Below, piece after piece: positions 62,829-64,000 of a DNA stretch of 64,000 bases. Every line of letters starts with the position of its first letter. Positions within the stretch are counted from its first letter, which is position 1. The stretch covers positions 165,480 to 229,479 of the forward strand of contig NZ_PYAV01000007.1 in the NCBI RefSeq assembly GCF_003014715.1, in the 5' to 3' direction. The translations under genes were made by a program, and so were the position numbers. This DNA is from Salsuginibacillus halophilus. Lineage in GTDB: Bacteria > Bacillota > Bacilli > Bacillales > Marinococcaceae. The notes beneath the pieces are model-generated. The model was given only the letters and a program-made list of their open reading frames with translations. It had not been told where the DNA came from and did no database searches.

Positions 62829-62913
62829 TGGTGGAGGGGGACGGATTCGAACCGCCGAACCCGAAGGAGCGGATTTACAGTCCGCCGCGTTTGGCCAACT
62901 TCGCTACCCCTCC
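62829..62913 (-). tRNA. tRNA-Tyr (GUA)
   Basis: Anticodon GTA with the long variable arm of bacterial tyrosine tRNA. Confidence 0.95.
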
Positions 62914-62950
62914 GTTAAACTTCAAACTGCATGTTCTCACTTTGAAGCAA

Positions 62951-63026
<76 letters not shown>

Positions 63027-63040
63027 ATTGTCGTTATAGA

Positions 63041-63116
<76 letters not shown>

Positions 63117-63132
63117 AGAGAAATAAAAATAA

Positions 63133-63208
63133 TGGCGGGCCTGACGGGAATCGAACCCGCGATCTCCTGCGTGACAGGCAGGCATGTTAACCGCTACACC
63201 ACAGGCCC
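63133..63208 (-). tRNA. tRNA-Asp (GUC)
   Basis: Anticodon GTC, discriminator G and encoded CCA. Confidence 0.95.
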
Positions 63209-63213
63209 TTATT

Positions 63214-63290
63214 TGGTTGCGGGGGCAGGATTCGAACCTGCGACCTCCGGGTTATGAGCCCGACGAGCTTCCTGACTGCTCCACCCCGCG
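63214..63290 (-). tRNA. Initiator tRNA-fMet (CAU)
   Basis: Anticodon CAT with the three G-C pairs (GGG / CCC) of the anticodon stem and an unpaired C1-A72, the marks of an initiator tRNA. Confidence 0.95.
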
Positions 63291-63313
63291 GTGTTATAAA
63301 ATGTTTGTTTCTA

Positions 63314-63389
63314 TGGTGGAGGATGACAGGATCGAACTGCCGACCCCCTGCTTGTAAGGCAGGTGCTCTCCCAGCTGAGCTAATCCTCC
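63314..63389 (-). tRNA. tRNA-Val (UAC)
   Basis: Anticodon TAC with encoded CCA. Confidence 0.95.
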
Positions 63390-63393
63390 AAAT

Positions 63394-63468
63394 TGGTGAC
63401 CCGTAGGGGATTCGAACCCCTGTTACCGCCGTGAAAGGGCGGTGTCTTAACCACTTGACCAACGGGCC
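63394..63468 (-). tRNA. tRNA-Glu (UUC)
   Basis: Anticodon loop CTTTCAC, giving anticodon TTC; encoded CCA. Confidence 0.95.
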
Positions 63469-63478
63469 GCGCTTTAAA

Positions 63479-63569
63479 TGGCGGAGAGCGAGGGATTCGA
63501 ACCCTCGAGACGGGGTTGCCGCCTACACGATTTCCAATCGTGCTCCTTAAGCCACTCGGACAGCTCTCC
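63479..63569 (-). tRNA. tRNA-Ser (GGA)
   Basis: Anticodon GGA with a long variable arm. Confidence 0.95.
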
Positions 63570-63572
63570 AAT

Positions 63573-63647
63573 TGGCTCCACAGGCAGGATTCGAACCTGC
63601 GACAACTCGGTTAACAGCCGAGGGCTCTACCACTGAGCTACTGTGGA
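63573..63647 (-). tRNA. tRNA-Asn (GUU)
   Basis: Anticodon GTT. First tRNA of the cluster after the 23S gene. Confidence 0.95.
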
Positions 63648-63803
63648 ATATTATTCTCTTTCGAAGACATTTATTATTTTAGTATAAATCTCTTAGTTAT
63701 GCAAGAGAAAATTTATTTTTTTATGAGCGTCGTTCGCTCAAAACTGGATAACCGACAACTGCTTCCACAATGATCTGCGTCTTGGTTCGTAAATGTGTCT
63801 ATA
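63648..63803. other. 23S-tRNA spacer without a 5S gene
   Basis: 156 bases between the 23S 3' end and tRNA-Asn. They contain an AT-rich stretch and a short perfect hairpin (TGAGCG / CGCTCA near 63724-63740), but no sequence resembling 5S rRNA, which would need about 115 bases with well-known conserved segments. Confidence 0.8.
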
Positions 63804-64000
63804 GGATAAGCCCTCGATCGATTAGTATCGGTCAGCTCCATGTGTCACCACACGTCCACTTCCGACCTATCAACCTCGTCATCTTCGAGGGATCTTACTC
63901 ACTTGACGTGATGGGAAATTTCATCTCGAGGGGGGCTTCATGCTTAGATGCTTTCAGCACTTATCCCGGCCGCACGTAGCTACCCAGCGATGCTCCTGGC
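63804..64000 (-). rRNA. rrl: 23S ribosomal RNA, 3' end only
   Basis: About 197 bases of highly conserved 23S 3'-terminal sequence (reverse complement ends near CGATCGAGGGCTTATCC). The gene continues beyond the window. Confidence 0.95.

Overview
The window is a chromosomal segment of an endospore-forming Bacillaceae bacterium, probably halophilic or alkaliphilic. The evidence is recognisable sporulation genes (an alpha/beta-type SASP, SpoVR, PrkA, YhbH, a YhaL-like protein), Bacillus-type ribosome binding sites (AAAGGAGG), frequent TTG and GTG starts, and very acidic secreted domains such as the visible part of PrsA. Gene content and order in several blocks follow Bacillus subtilis (prsA-yhaL-yhaM, yhaP-yhaQ, yheA-yheB-yheE-ssp, glpP-glpD-pgcA, trmL-yhbB near queG, a 16-gene tRNA cluster in trnD order). 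I cannot name the species from sequence alone.

Layout. 0-12 kb: PrsA foldase (5' end outside the window), YhaL, the YhaM exoribonuclease, a CssS/CssR-like secretion-stress two-component pair, a Gly/Tyr-rich protein, the YhaP/YhaQ ABC transporter, YhzD, a HAD protein without its nucleophile, YheA, YheB, YheE and a SASP. 12-22 kb: an eight-gene minus-strand operon for leucine/isovaleryl-CoA breakdown (acyl-CoA dehydrogenase, acyl-CoA ligase, methylcrotonyl-CoA carboxylase subunits, enoyl-CoA hydratase, HMG-CoA lyase, a second large CoA ligase), preceded by a consensus cre box and an 18-bp palindromic operator. 22-34 kb: assorted metabolism plus glpP-glpD-pgcA with a visible promoter and leader terminator. 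34-45 kb: a CheY/CheX signalling pair, a GntP permease, phospholipase D-type proteins, MsrA, a MoxR/DUF58/DUF4129 operon and YhbH. 45-62 kb: signal peptidase I, a secreted protein, PrkA, a class A PBP, several small genes, TrmL, YhbB, Ogt, QueG and a heterodimeric ABC exporter. 62-64 kb: 16 tRNA genes on the minus strand following the 3' end of a 23S rRNA gene, with no 5S gene between them.

The least explained structures are two kinds of intergenic DNA. One is a dispersed repeat (five copies) whose core, in the four full copies, is exactly 135 bp and folds as a long imperfect hairpin. Its inner 11-bp stem covaries between copies around a loop of exactly 9 nt. Three copies lie downstream of a same-direction gene, and two of these sit between the gene and its terminator. 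The other is a family of tandem arrays with an exact 21-bp period (core GACCGCTCGCTT), found three times, always between two converging genes. A 29-residue membrane-protein gene with its own promoter and terminator is also notable.
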